A DNA stretch of 64,000 nucleotides from Chryseosolibacter sp049791675 (GCA_049791675.1 JBARAD010000303.1:1-64000), one strand, 5' to 3'; positions 53,466 through 62,720 are shown, counted from the first letter of the stretch. A program made the numbers and translations. Notes: generated by a model not told the origin, from the letters alone.

Positions 53466-55082
53466 ATGTCTACTGCTAAATATATTTTCGTAACCGGGGG
53501 TGTTACTTCATCTCTAGGTAAAGGGATCATTGCTGCTTCTTTAGGTAAATTGCTGCAAGCCAGAGGTTTTAAGGTCACAATTCAGAAATTTGACCCCTAT
53601 ATCAATATTGACCCGGGTACGCTGAATCCTTATGAGCACGGGGAGTGCTATGTAACGTCAGACGGCGCCGAAACCGACCTCGATCTGGGCCATTACGAGC
53701 GCTTCCTGAACATTCAAACCAGCCAGGCCAACAACATCACTACCGGGCGTATTTATAACAATGTCATTACAAAAGAGCGGCATGGAGAATATCTGGGAAA
53801 AACAGTCCAGGTAGTGCCGCATATCACCGACGAGATCAAGCGGAATATTTTTCTGCTGGGCGAAAGTGGCGAATATGATTTTGTGATCACCGAAATCGGT
53901 GGTTCCGTTGGAGACATCGAGTCGCTTCCGTTTATCGAAGCCGTTCGTCAGGTTCGTTGGGATCTCGGGGCAAACAATGCGCTCGTCATCCATCTCACCC
54001 TCATTCCTTATTTAAAGGCGGCGAAAGAATTAAAAACGAAACCGACCCAGCATTCCGTGAAGGAACTGCTTGCCGAAGGCGTGCAGCCGGATATCCTGGT
54101 TTGCCGGACAGAAATGTCTCTGCCGATGGAGTTGCGGAAAAAGCTAGCGCTTTTCTGCAACGTACACCTCAATTCAGTGATCGAAGCCATTGACGCCGAC
54201 ACGATTTACGACGTGCCGATGCTCATGAAAAAGGAAAAGCTGGATGAACGTGTGCTCGCCAAATTAAAAGTACACGGCAAGGCAGAACCGGACCTCGATC
54301 AATGGAAAACTTTTCTCGGAAAGCTTAAGAATCCGATGGATGAAATTACCATTGGACTCGTAGGAAAATACGTGTCCCTGCCGGACGCTTACAAGTCCAT
54401 CGCAGAAGCCATCGTTCATGCCGGCGCGGAGAACGATTCAAAAGTGAATGTGAAGTGGATATCATCAGAAGATATTAATCCTGACACGGTTGCCTCCATA
54501 TTGAAAGGTTTGCACGGTGTACTGGTCGCGCCAGGTTTCGGTGAGCGCGGAATGGAAGGCAAGATCGAAGCGATCCGGTATGTTCGCGAAAACAAGATAC
54601 CTTTCTTTGGAATCTGCCTGGGCATGCAATGTGCTGTGGTTGAGTTTGCGCGTCACGTGCTGGGCCTTGAAGCCAGCTCAACGGAATTGAACGCAAAGAC
54701 GAAAAATCCTGTCATCGATATGATGGAGGAACAAAAGAAGATCACCATGAAAGGCGGAACCATGCGTTTAGGTTCGTACGACTGCAAATTGAAAAAAGGA
54801 AGCAAGGCACACGCTGCCTATGGAGAAAGCCTCATACAGGAACGGCACAGGCACCGGTATGAATTCAATAACAGATACCTGGAGCAGATGGAGAACGCCG
54901 GTTTAAAATCGGTGGGCGTCAATCCTGATTCCGGGTTGGTAGAAATTGTCGAGTTGAAAGACCATCCCTGGTTCGTTGGGGTACAGTATCACCCTGAACT
55001 TCGAAGCACCGTTCTGAATCCGCATCCGCTGTTTGTGAAGTTTGTGGATGCTGCGCTGCATCATAAAAGAGCAATTTCTTAA
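53466..55082 (+). CDS. pyrG: CTP synthase
   Basis: PyrG makes CTP from UTP with ATP and glutamine. The 538-residue protein has a synthetase domain with the P-loop GGVTSSLGKG (residues 11-20), the KFDPYINIDPGT motif and GGSVGDIES. The C-terminal glutamine amidotransferase domain has the nucleophile in FFGICLGMQCAV and the VQYHPEL triad. Length and motifs are complete. yidC follows after 44 bp. Confidence 0.98.
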   Translation: MSTAKYIFVTGGVTSSLGKGIIAASLGKLLQARGFKVTIQKFDPYINIDPGTLNPYEHGECYVTSDGAETDLDLGHYERFLNIQTSQANNITTGRIYNNVITKERHGEYLGKTVQVVPHITDEIKRNIFLLGESGEYDFVITEIGGSVGDIESLPFIEAVRQVRWDLGANNALVIHLTLIPYLKAAKELKTKPTQHSVKELLAEGVQPDILVCRTEMSLPMELRKKLALFCNVHLNSVIEAIDADTIYDVPMLMKKEKLDERVLAKLKVHGKAEPDLDQWKTFLGKLKNPMDEITIGLVGKYVSLPDAYKSIAEAIVHAGAENDSKVNVKWISSEDINPDTVASILKGLHGVLVAPGFGERGMEGKIEAIRYVRENKIPFFGICLGMQCAVVEFARHVLGLEASSTELNAKTKNPVIDMMEEQKKITMKGGTMRLGSYDCKLKKGSKAHAAYGESLIQERHRHRYEFNNRYLEQMENAGLKSVGVNPDSGLVEIVELKDHPWFVGVQYHPELRSTVLNPHPLFVKFVDAALHHKRAIS

Positions 55083-55126
55083 TATTGCAGCCCCGATTAA
55101 AAACATAAAATACATACCCAGACAAA

Positions 55127-56953
55127 ATGGATAGAAATTCGGCGATAGGCCTTACATTGATTGCAGCGTTGTTGTTGGTGTACTTCTACTTTTTTTCACC
55201 TAAACCACAGCCGCAGTCAGCTACGCCCGCGACCACAGAATCCCCTGCTGCGCAGGCACCGGATGTCGGGCCGGAGCAGCAAGCGGTTCCCGACAGTGTG
55301 CTCGCTTCAACCTATGGAGATTTCTCTTCCTTCGCGAGAGGATCTGAGAAAGTAATTCCCGTCGAAACGGAAGACCTGAAGATCACTTTCAGCAGCCGGG
55401 GTGCAATTATCAAGGAGGCAGAGCTGAAGAAATACAAAACTTATACGCAAAAGCCGTTGAGGCTCGTGACGCCTCAGCGCAGTGAGTTTCATTTGCTGAC
55501 ACAATACCAGGGAAAAGATCTCGACCTGTACGCGCTTTATTACAACGGAAGCAAGCAAACCCACGGTGATACCACTGTCGTGACCTTCGGCATGCAACTT
55601 TCAGACGGTTCTTTCCTGAGGCATATCTATTCAGTACCGGCAAAGGGATATGAGATCAAATATCGCATTGAACAAAAAGGACTGGCCGAAGAATTTTCCG
55701 GCAATCATCTGACGCTCCAATGGAACGACAGGATCCTGCCACTGGAAAAAGATATCACTGACACGCGTCATAATACAGCCATCACGTACTACGAGGTGAA
55801 CGACGGGTTTGACAATCTGAGCGAACGCTCCTCCGGAACAGAAATGGAAACCTTCTCGGAACCGCTGAAGTGGGTGTCCATCAAGCAGAAATTTTTCCTG
55901 TCCTCCATCATTGCCGAAGATCAGTTCTCGGGTGGAGAAGTGTCGACGATCACCAATGAGGCCGACACCTCTCTCGTGGAATACGCAAAAGTCCAGCTTT
56001 TCATTCCGAAAGCTACCATTCTCGCCGGAGGTGATTTCAAGTATTATATCGGTCCGAACGACTACCAGGAGATTGACGTGGTCACCACCGACTTTGAAAA
56101 GAACGTTTACCTGGGATGGCCTCCGGTATATTGGATCAACAAGTTCGTGATCTTCCCCGTATTTCATTTCCTGACTGGTTTTATTTCCAGTTATGGACTG
56201 ATCATCATCATCCTCGTGCTCTTGCTGAAGCTCGTGTTAGCGCCACTCTCCTATCGCTCTTATCTCAGCATGGCGAAGATGAAGGTGCTGAAGCCCGAGC
56301 TTGACGAGATCAAAGAAAAGCACGGTGACGACATGCAGAAGGTACAACAGGAGCAATTGAAGTTGTACCAGCAGGTGGGCGTCAACCCCATCAGCGGTTG
56401 CATCCCTGTTCTTTTGTCGATGCCGATCCTTTTCGCAATGTTTTACCTCTTTCCGGCAAGCATCGAACTACGACAGCAGCCGTTCCTCTGGGCGGAAGAT
56501 CTTTCCACCTATGATTCAGTGATCCGGCTTCCGTTTGAGATCCCCTTCGGCGTGGGAAGTCACATCAGTTTGTTCACGCTATTGATGACGATCTCGACCC
56601 TGATATATACCTGGCAGAACAATCAATTGTCTTCGGTGACAGGGCCCATGAAGTCGATGTCGTACATCATGCCGGTCATCTTCATGTTCGTGCTGAACTC
56701 ATTTTCTGCAGGTCTTACGTTTTATTATTTTGTTTCAAACCTTGTGACATTCGCGCAGCAGGCCATCATACGCCGGTTTGTGGATGAGGAAAAGATAAAG
56801 GTAATCCTCGAAGAGAACCGAAAGAAAAACCTGGCCGGCGGCGGCGGCGGTAAAAAGTCGCGTTTCATGTCGCGCCTGGAGGAGGCCATGAAAGCCAGCG
56901 AAGAAACACGCAAAAAGGTCGAGGAAGAAAAGAAGAAGCGCAAGAAAAAATAG
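55127..56953 (+). CDS. yidC: Membrane protein insertase YidC
   Basis: YidC inserts and folds proteins in the inner membrane, alone or with SecYEG. The 608-residue protein has an N-terminal anchor (LTLIAALLLVYFYFF). The large periplasmic domain (about 30-330) is of the type found in Gram-negative bacteria. The core has helices SYGLIIIILVLLLKLVLAPL, GCIPVLLSMPILFAMFYLF and SAGLTFYYFVSNLVTF, with the positive residue region KMKVLKPELDEIKEKHG. The tail is a strongly basic run, which fits ribosome contact. Its place beside parA and parB is typical of Bacteroidota. Confidence 0.97.
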   Translation: MDRNSAIGLTLIAALLLVYFYFFSPKPQPQSATPATTESPAAQAPDVGPEQQAVPDSVLASTYGDFSSFARGSEKVIPVETEDLKITFSSRGAIIKEAELKKYKTYTQKPLRLVTPQRSEFHLLTQYQGKDLDLYALYYNGSKQTHGDTTVVTFGMQLSDGSFLRHIYSVPAKGYEIKYRIEQKGLAEEFSGNHLTLQWNDRILPLEKDITDTRHNTAITYYEVNDGFDNLSERSSGTEMETFSEPLKWVSIKQKFFLSSIIAEDQFSGGEVSTITNEADTSLVEYAKVQLFIPKATILAGGDFKYYIGPNDYQEIDVVTTDFEKNVYLGWPPVYWINKFVIFPVFHFLTGFISSYGLIIIILVLLLKLVLAPLSYRSYLSMAKMKVLKPELDEIKEKHGDDMQKVQQEQLKLYQQVGVNPISGCIPVLLSMPILFAMFYLFPASIELRQQPFLWAEDLSTYDSVIRLPFEIPFGVGSHISLFTLLMTISTLIYTWQNNQLSSVTGPMKSMSYIMPVIFMFVLNSFSAGLTFYYFVSNLVTFAQQAIIRRFVDEEKIKVILEENRKKNLAGGGGGKKSRFMSRLEEAMKASEETRKKVEEEKKKRKKK

Positions 56954-57171
56954 CAGGGTCATCCCTCTCCGATGGCCCTATGGCTACCGCGCCTTTCGAC
57001 TTTTTTAGGTGGATCGACGATTCAGTTGCGTGTAATTTACATCCTCGGACGGATGTGAACGGACATTTGAAACGCACTGGCTGTTTTATATAAGATACTA
57101 AAAATCAGCGAATTAATCCAACATTATTCGCTTGTATGATGGTTTTCAACGTGCATCGTTTGTGAACCGAT

Positions 57172-57227
57172 TGTGGATAACACGTTCCACGATGTTCCAC
57201 GCCCGAACTTATTTTCCGGTATATTTG
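57172..57227 (+). promoter_or_regulatory. parA upstream region with a DnaA-box-like site, GTTCCACG repeats and a promoter box
   Basis: The 328 bp between yidC and parA hold three elements. TGTGGATAA (57172-57180) is the exact complement of the DnaA box TTATCCACA. Two direct copies of GTTCCACG lie at 57184-57191 and 57194-57201; these match a parS half-site but not a full inverted parS. TATATTTG (57220-57227) matches the TAnnTTTG promoter box. Only one DnaA box was found, so an origin of replication is not supported. ParA or ParB autoregulation is possible. The rest of the gap, including 56954-57171, shows no gene. Confidence 0.5.
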
Positions 57228-57281
57228 TGTCCCCCTGAAGGCTGGAAACATCAGCGCAAGGGCATTTTTTAATGTATTACG

Positions 57282-58058
57282 ATGGGAAAAATCATTGCGA
57301 TTGCAAATCAAAAGGGTGGTGTAGGTAAGACTACTTCCGCAATCAACCTGGCTGCCAGCCTGGCGGTCCTTGAAAGAAAGACGCTGCTGGTTGACGCTGA
57401 CCCTCAGGCAAACTCCACTTCAGGTTTAGGATTAAATCCGAAAGACATTGAACAAGGCATTTATGAATGCATGGTGGACGGTGTAAATCCCCAGGACGCC
57501 ATTGTTAAGAATGAGCTGAAGTACCTCGAGGTGCTTCCCTCCCACATCGATCTCGTAGGTGCGGAAGTGGAAATGGTGAGCATCGAGCGTCGCGAGGAGA
57601 AGATGCGCGACGCCCTGGCGAAGATCAAGAATGATTACGATTACATCATCATCGATTGTTCGCCTTCCCTGGGATTGATAACAATCAATGCCCTGACGGC
57701 TGCTGACTCCGTCATTATTCCTGTCCAGTGCGAATATTTTGCATTGGAAGGTTTGGGAAAACTTCTGAACACGATCAAGATTATCCAGACAAGATTAAAT
57801 CCACGGCTTGAAATTGAGGGCATCCTGCTGACGTTATATGATTCACGTACAAGTCTGGGCAACCAGGTTGTGGAAGAGGTGAGAACACATTTCCAGAAGA
57901 TGACCTTTAAAACCATCATCCCGCGGAATGTAAAACTCAGTGAGTCTCCAAGTTTTGGATTGCCTGTCATTGTTCACGATGCCGAGAGTAAAGGCGCCAT
58001 CAGTTACCTGAACCTTGCCCATGAAATCCTAGATAAAAACAACGGCGTACCCAAATGA
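57282..58058 (+). CDS. parA: Chromosome partitioning ATPase ParA/Soj
   Basis: ParA is a deviant Walker-type ATPase that moves ParB-parS complexes during chromosome segregation. The 258-residue protein has the deviant Walker A motif KGGVGKTT (residues 11-18), Walker A' LLVDADPQANSTS and Walker B DYIIIDCSPSLG. The last 4 bp overlap the parB start (ATGA). Confidence 0.96.
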   Translation: MGKIIAIANQKGGVGKTTSAINLAASLAVLERKTLLVDADPQANSTSGLGLNPKDIEQGIYECMVDGVNPQDAIVKNELKYLEVLPSHIDLVGAEVEMVSIERREEKMRDALAKIKNDYDYIIIDCSPSLGLITINALTAADSVIIPVQCEYFALEGLGKLLNTIKIIQTRLNPRLEIEGILLTLYDSRTSLGNQVVEEVRTHFQKMTFKTIIPRNVKLSESPSFGLPVIVHDAESKGAISYLNLAHEILDKNNGVPK

Positions 58059-58981
58059 GTAAGAAGAAAGCATTAGGACGGGGACTGAGCGCCCTGTTGA
58101 GCGATAACAAAGAAGAGGAAAGGCTGGATGTTGACATTCAATCCCCGGCATCGGGTCCGTCGAAAGCTGCGCCCCCTGCCAGTGGAATTGCCGAAATTCC
58201 GATTGAAGAAATTGAAGTAAACCCATTTCAGCCGCGGACCCATTTTGACGAGGAGGCCCTGCTTGAGCTGAGCGAATCCATTAAAGTCCACGGGATCATC
58301 CAGCCCATTACGGTAAGAAGGCTAACGACCAACCAGTACCAGCTGATATCGGGCGAGCGCCGTTTTCAGGCTTCCAAGCTTGCGGATTTAAAGACCATCC
58401 CGGCATACATCAGGTCGGCCAATGACCAGCAGATGCTGGAGATGGCGTTGATCGAAAACATCCAGCGTGAAAACCTGAACGCGATAGAAATTGCGCTCAG
58501 CTACCAGCGGCTGATCTCCGAATGCAGCCTGAAGCAGGATGAGTTGGGAGAACGCGTGGGTAAGAACCGGGCTACGGTCACCAACTACCTGCGCCTGTTG
58601 CGGCTTCCGCCGGATATCCAAATCGCTGTCCGCGACAACAAATTGTCGATGGGGCATGCGCGTGCCATCATCAATGTCGAAAATCCCGACAAGCAACTTT
58701 ATATCTTTAAGAAGACACTGGAGGATGACCTTTCCGTGCGGAGGGTAGAGGAACTGGTGCGCGAGATGGCCCCAAAGAAAGGCGAATCGGCCGCACCGGA
58801 CAAGGGCAGCGCAACCGGTAATGCTCCAAGCAGGGAAATTTCACAGCTCCAATCCAGGCTTTCTTCGCACTTTGGCACCCGTGTTGTAGTGAAGAGCGAC
58901 GGGGCGAAAGGCGAAATCAAAATCCCTTTCTTATCCGTGGAAGACCTGAACCGTGTGATAGACATTCTCAAATTGTCTTAG
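58055..58981 (+). CDS. parB: Chromosome partitioning protein ParB/Spo0J
   Basis: ParB is a CTP-dependent clamp that loads at parS and spreads. The 308-residue protein has an Arg-rich N-terminal segment (ALGRGLSALLSD), the CTPase region with VNPFQPRTHFDEE and LISGERRFQASKLA, the NIQRENLNAIEIA motif, and a helix-turn-helix (DELGERVGKNRATVTNYLRL). A C-terminal dimerisation domain ends it. The start overlaps parA by ATGA, so the pair is one unit. Confidence 0.96.
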   Translation: MSKKKALGRGLSALLSDNKEEERLDVDIQSPASGPSKAAPPASGIAEIPIEEIEVNPFQPRTHFDEEALLELSESIKVHGIIQPITVRRLTTNQYQLISGERRFQASKLADLKTIPAYIRSANDQQMLEMALIENIQRENLNAIEIALSYQRLISECSLKQDELGERVGKNRATVTNYLRLLRLPPDIQIAVRDNKLSMGHARAIINVENPDKQLYIFKKTLEDDLSVRRVEELVREMAPKKGESAAPDKGSATGNAPSREISQLQSRLSSHFGTRVVVKSDGAKGEIKIPFLSVEDLNRVIDILKLS

Positions 58982-59007
58982 CACCTTTGTATGGTTGTGA
59001 AAGCTTC

Positions 59008-59670
59008 ATGAGGAAAGATCATTTTCGTCTGCGTATTTTTATTTCAGGCATTCCTGTCATCAGAAAGACTGCGTCCGTTTTTAGCCTCATCTGCCTACTG
59101 GCCATTTGCGCCGGTCCGCGGGCCCAGGCGCAGGATTCGCTCAAGGTCGAACGCGACACCGTTGTTTCCGCCGGCCCGGACACTGTCGCCATAAAATCAT
59201 ACGCCAAACGGTTCAGCCCGCGTAAAGCCATCCTCTTCGCCGCAGTCCTTCCCGGCCTTGGACAGGTCTACAACAAGAAATACTGGAAGCTTCCCCTTGT
59301 ATATGGAGGATTCTATGCAATCGGATATTACATCAACACCTACAATAAGCTTTATACCGAATACAAAGGGTATCTGTTTTATAATCTGGAGAACGGACTC
59401 AGCGGAGAAAATCAGGAACATCCCGACCCGGAGGTTGGACTGACGACGGGCCAACTCCGGACCATTGTCGACAAATCGCGGCGTGAACGCGACTTCATGA
59501 TCATCCTGATGGGGGGAATGTATCTGCTGCAGATGGTCGACGCGCATGTTGACGCACACCTCAAGGAGTTCGATCTGAATCCGAAACTGCAGGTCAGCAT
59601 CGAGCCTTCGATGGAACAGAATGTCTTTACAGGTAGAACAACAGGGGTAGCGTTGGTTCTTAAATTCTGA
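59008..59670 (+). CDS. DUF5683 domain membrane-associated protein
   Basis: The 220-residue protein has a hydrophobic N-terminal segment, probably a signal peptide ending near AQAQ (residue 42). The DUF5683 core follows: RKAILFAAVLPGLGQVYNKKYWKLPLVYGG, in which PGLGQVYN-K-YWK is the recognisable motif (given in parts). A second hydrophobic segment precedes the C-terminal region. Function is unknown, but the gene is regularly placed between parB and dapB in Bacteroidota. The ATG at 59008 was chosen over a TTG at 58987. Confidence 0.88.
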   Translation: MRKDHFRLRIFISGIPVIRKTASVFSLICLLAICAGPRAQAQDSLKVERDTVVSAGPDTVAIKSYAKRFSPRKAILFAAVLPGLGQVYNKKYWKLPLVYGGFYAIGYYINTYNKLYTEYKGYLFYNLENGLSGENQEHPDPEVGLTTGQLRTIVDKSRRERDFMIILMGGMYLLQMVDAHVDAHLKEFDLNPKLQVSIEPSMEQNVFTGRTTGVALVLKF

Positions 59671-59677
59671 TCCCTCA

Positions 59678-59726
59678 GGCCGTGGTCCGTGGTCGTCGTC
59701 TGTGGTCCGTCGTCCGTCGTCTGTAG
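59678..59726 (+). repeat. Heptamer repeat array G
   Basis: Seven 7-bp units in one phase, including GGCCGTG, GTCCGTG, GTCGTCG, TCTGTGG, TCCGTCG (twice) and TCTGTAG, lie in the 104-bp gap between the DUF5683 gene and dapB, about 50 bp before dapB. The words are GC-rich variants of the GTCNNTN pattern seen in array F. Confidence 0.78.
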
Positions 59727-59774
59727 ACTAATTCACATTTCCATCGTACCTTACCGGCAAAAACCATTGACGTC

Positions 59775-60482
59775 ATGAACATATTGTTGGTAGGTTATGG
59801 AAAAATGGGAAAGACCATTGAACGCGTGGCCCTTGAGCGCGGTCACCAGATCGCCGGAAAAATTGATATCGATAATGTGCGTGATCTCGACACCGTGCAG
59901 GCGGATGTCGCGATTGAATTTTCTCATCCCGACGCAGCCTACCAGAATGTGAAGCAGTGTGTTCAGCGAAAAATTCCTGTGGTGTGCGGCACGACCGGAT
60001 GGCTGGATCGCAAACCCGACATTGAGGCGCTGACAGTAAAGAACGGATCGACCTTTTTCTATGCTTCCAACTACAGCCTGGGCGTCAACCTGTTTTTCAA
60101 GCTGAATGAACATCTGGCGCGCATGATGAACCAATTCAACGCCTATGACGTGAGCATCAGTGAAGTTCACCATGTGCAGAAAAAGGACGCGCCCAGTGGC
60201 ACCGCCATCACGCTGGCAGAGGGCGTCATCAGGCATCTCGACCGCAAAAAGAAGTGGGTAAAACCTGAAAGTGCGGCGCAGGACGAACTGGAAATCACGT
60301 CTTTCAGGATTGACGAAGTTCCGGGAACACATGTGGTGAAATATGCGTCTGCCATGGATGACATCGAGATCAAGCATACGGCACATACCCGGGAAGGCTT
60401 TGCCCTGGGGGCGGTGATGGTAGCCGAATGGATCCGCGACAAGAAAGGTGTCTTAAATATGGATCACTTTTTGAAATTCTAG
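59775..60482 (+). CDS. dapB: 4-hydroxy-tetrahydrodipicolinate reductase
   Basis: DapB reduces hydroxy-tetrahydrodipicolinate in the lysine and diaminopimelate pathway. The 235-residue protein has the Rossmann motif VGYGKMGKTIE, the catalytic EVHHVQKKDAPSGTA (the HHxxKKDAPSGT motif), and the C-terminal AHTREGFALGAVMVAEWI. It precedes lepB by 181 bp. Confidence 0.96.
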   Translation: MNILLVGYGKMGKTIERVALERGHQIAGKIDIDNVRDLDTVQADVAIEFSHPDAAYQNVKQCVQRKIPVVCGTTGWLDRKPDIEALTVKNGSTFFYASNYSLGVNLFFKLNEHLARMMNQFNAYDVSISEVHHVQKKDAPSGTAITLAEGVIRHLDRKKKWVKPESAAQDELEITSFRIDEVPGTHVVKYASAMDDIEIKHTAHTREGFALGAVMVAEWIRDKKGVLNMDHFLKF

Positions 60483-60663
60483 CCGGCTTCCGGCGACCAA
60501 TCCTGTTAAATTCGCGGATAATGAGGATTTCGGGCGTTTTTATGGTTTTTTGTTCCGTCATGCCGGTGCAGGCCCTGTGGCACCCGCACCACTTGCGAGA
60601 CGGAAGCTAACGGATTACCATATTTTTCCTTTTATTTGCAGGCTTTAATACCCTACGCATACT

Positions 60664-61821
60664 ATGAATTGGCAGTTCTGGAAGAAAAAAAGAGAAGAAA
60701 GAGAAGAAGCGGAAAAACCCAAATCGAAATTACGGGAATGGGGTGACGCCATTCTGTTCGCCGTCATTGCCGCAACCCTGATACGATGGCTCATTATGGA
60801 GGCTTACACCATACCGACGCCTTCCATGGAGCAATCCTTACTCGTAGGTGATTTCCTGTTCGTGAGCAAATTCCATTACGGAAGCCGCACGACCACGACA
60901 CCGCTCCAGGTGCCCCTTACGCATCAGAAAATATGGTTTACCGAGATCCCTTCCTATACTGAACTGATCAAGTTGCCGCAATACAGATTGCCTGGCATCA
61001 GTCGCGTCAAACGCAACGATGTGGTGGTGTTTAACGTGCCACCCATCGAGCTGAATGAAGGCATCGATTATCCGGTGGACCTGAAGACCAACTACATCAA
61101 ACGGTGCGTGGCGATTGCAGGAGACACACTCAGGGTCGTTAACAGGCAGGTATATGTGAACGGAAAGGCTGCTGAGAATCCCCCCCTCATGCAGAGTAGC
61201 TACCTCGTTACGGCCAACAATGAGATCAATGAGCGCATCCTCAAACGATACAAAATCTATGACCAGGAGCTGATGGGTCGCTCAGGAAATTCTGTGATCT
61301 ACCAGATGCACCTGACGGAAGAGGTCGCGGAAGAATTGCGCAAGATGAGTTTCATCCAGGATGTCAGGGTGGCCACCTATAACGGTTCCGATGGTTTCGG
61401 ACCACGAACGGAGAAGATGGTCGAATCCAATATTTTCCCTGATTCCGAGACCTTTCCGTGGAATGGTGATTTCTTTGGTCCGGTTGTGATCCCGCATGAA
61501 GGCATGACCATCAATCTGGATGAAAAGAATCTGGCGATGTATGGCAGCACCATTGCTGACTACGATCACAATGAAGATGTGAAGATCGAGAATGGCAAGC
61601 TTTATATTGACGGCAAGGAAATGAGCCAGTATACCTTCAAGCAGAATTATTACTTCATGATGGGAGATAACCGGCACAATTCACTCGATTCCCGTTACTG
61701 GGGATTCGTTCCCGAAGATCACATTGTCGGCAAGGCATTCTTCATCTGGCTGTCGATTGATCGCAATGCGGATTTCCTTCACAAGATCAGGTGGACCAGA
61801 TTCTTTAAGTTGATTGAGTAA
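60664..61821 (+). CDS. lepB: Signal peptidase I
   Basis: LepB cleaves signal peptides on the outer face of the inner membrane. The 385-residue protein has a charged cytoplasmic start (KKKREEREEAEKPK) and one transmembrane helix (AILFAVIAATLIRWLIM, about 29-45). The catalytic Ser54 lies in PTPSMEQSLLVGD, the catalytic Lys in KRCVAIAGDTL (about residue 147), and the GDNRHNSLDSRYWGFV box follows. The long insert between Ser and Lys domains is usual in Bacteroidota signal peptidases. Confidence 0.97.
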   Translation: MNWQFWKKKREEREEAEKPKSKLREWGDAILFAVIAATLIRWLIMEAYTIPTPSMEQSLLVGDFLFVSKFHYGSRTTTTPLQVPLTHQKIWFTEIPSYTELIKLPQYRLPGISRVKRNDVVVFNVPPIELNEGIDYPVDLKTNYIKRCVAIAGDTLRVVNRQVYVNGKAAENPPLMQSSYLVTANNEINERILKRYKIYDQELMGRSGNSVIYQMHLTEEVAEELRKMSFIQDVRVATYNGSDGFGPRTEKMVESNIFPDSETFPWNGDFFGPVVIPHEGMTINLDEKNLAMYGSTIADYDHNEDVKIENGKLYIDGKEMSQYTFKQNYYFMMGDNRHNSLDSRYWGFVPEDHIVGKAFFIWLSIDRNADFLHKIRWTRFFKLIE

Positions 61822-61829
61822 TCGTAATC

Positions 61830-61892
61830 GTCCACGGTCCACAGTCCACGGTCCACCGTCGACTGTGGTCTGTGGTCTGTGGTCCGTCGTCC
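61830..61892. repeat. Heptamer repeat array F, an inverted repeat
   Basis: Nine 7-bp units in one phase fill the gap between convergent lepB and ung: GTCCACG, GTCCACA, GTCCACG, GTCCACC, GTCGACT, GTGGTCT (twice), GTGGTCC and GTCGTCC. The left half and the right half are near complements around GTCGAC (61858-61863), so the array can fold on itself. Confidence 0.88.
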
Positions 61893-61897
61893 GCTCC

Positions 61898-62560
61898 CTA
61901 CCAGTCAATCTCTTCTTTCCCTTTACTCTTCAGGTAAGCATTTGCCTTGCTGAAGTGCTTGCATCCGAAGAAGCCGCGATCGGCGGAGAAGGGAGACGGG
62001 TGTGCTGACATGAGCACGAGGTGTTTGTTGCGGTCGATGATCTCTCCTTTTTTCTGCGCATAGGCTCCCCACAGCAAAAACACGACGCCCTCTTTTTCGT
62101 CGGAGATTTTTTTGATGACCGCATCTGTAAAGGACTCCCATCCCTTATGCTGATGCGAACCCGGTGTGCTGGCTCTTACGGTTAGCGTTGCGTTCAGCAA
62201 CAGCACGCCCTGACAAGCCCAGCGTTCCAGATCGCCGGAGCGCGGAACAGGCTTGCCAAGGTCATTGTGAATTTCCTTGAATATGTTGTTCAGCGATGGT
62301 GGTATGCGTATACCCTCCGTTACGGAAAAGCAAAGACCGTTTGCCTGACCGGGACCGTGATAGGGATCCTGCCCGATGATCACCACTTTTACATTGGAAA
62401 AATCACAGCGGTCAAAGGCTTTAAAGATGTCACTACCCTTAGGGTAGATTGTCTGTGACTTGTATTCATCTCTCACGAATGAGATGAGTTCCTGGAAATA
62501 GGCTTTGTCAAATTCAGGCGACAACATTTCTTTCCAGGCTGAGGCAATTTTTACATCCAT
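61898..62560 (-). CDS. ung: Uracil-DNA glycosylase
   Basis: Ung removes uracil from DNA to start base-excision repair. The 220-residue protein has the water-activating motif GQDPYHGPGQANGLCFS (catalytic Asp) and the HPSPFSADRGFFGCKHF motif with the catalytic His. The LLLNATLTVRAS stretch and the length are typical. The stop lies 5 bp beyond the heptamer array F. Confidence 0.96.
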   Translation of the reverse strand: MDVKIASAWKEMLSPEFDKAYFQELISFVRDEYKSQTIYPKGSDIFKAFDRCDFSNVKVVIIGQDPYHGPGQANGLCFSVTEGIRIPPSLNNIFKEIHNDLGKPVPRSGDLERWACQGVLLLNATLTVRASTPGSHQHKGWESFTDAVIKKISDEKEGVVFLLWGAYAQKKGEIIDRNKHLVLMSAHPSPFSADRGFFGCKHFSKANAYLKSKGKEEIDW

Positions 62561-62707
62561 TTCATGAATTTAGCCGTGAAACTAGTCATCGCAGCGGAAA
62601 TGGCGGAAATGTTTTGCGAAAAAAGGGTCATTACAAGGGTAAAAGGTTTGATTTTCAGGAATTTGAAAGAAACTTGCAGAATGCAGGCTGAAATTCCAAA
62701 AAATTAA

Positions 62708-62715
62708 TATTTTTG
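62708..62715 (+). promoter_or_regulatory. -7-type promoter box directly before apaG
   Basis: TATTTTTG matches TAnnTTTG exactly and ends 5 bp before the apaG ATG, so a transcript from it would have almost no leader. No TTTG box lies 19-21 bp upstream. Confidence 0.4.
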
Positions 62716-62720
62716 ACAAT

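Noticed and set aside
57172..57201. Replication origin or full parS site
   Set aside because: Only one DnaA box and two direct half-sites are seen, and no inverted parS or AT-rich unwinding region is clear.
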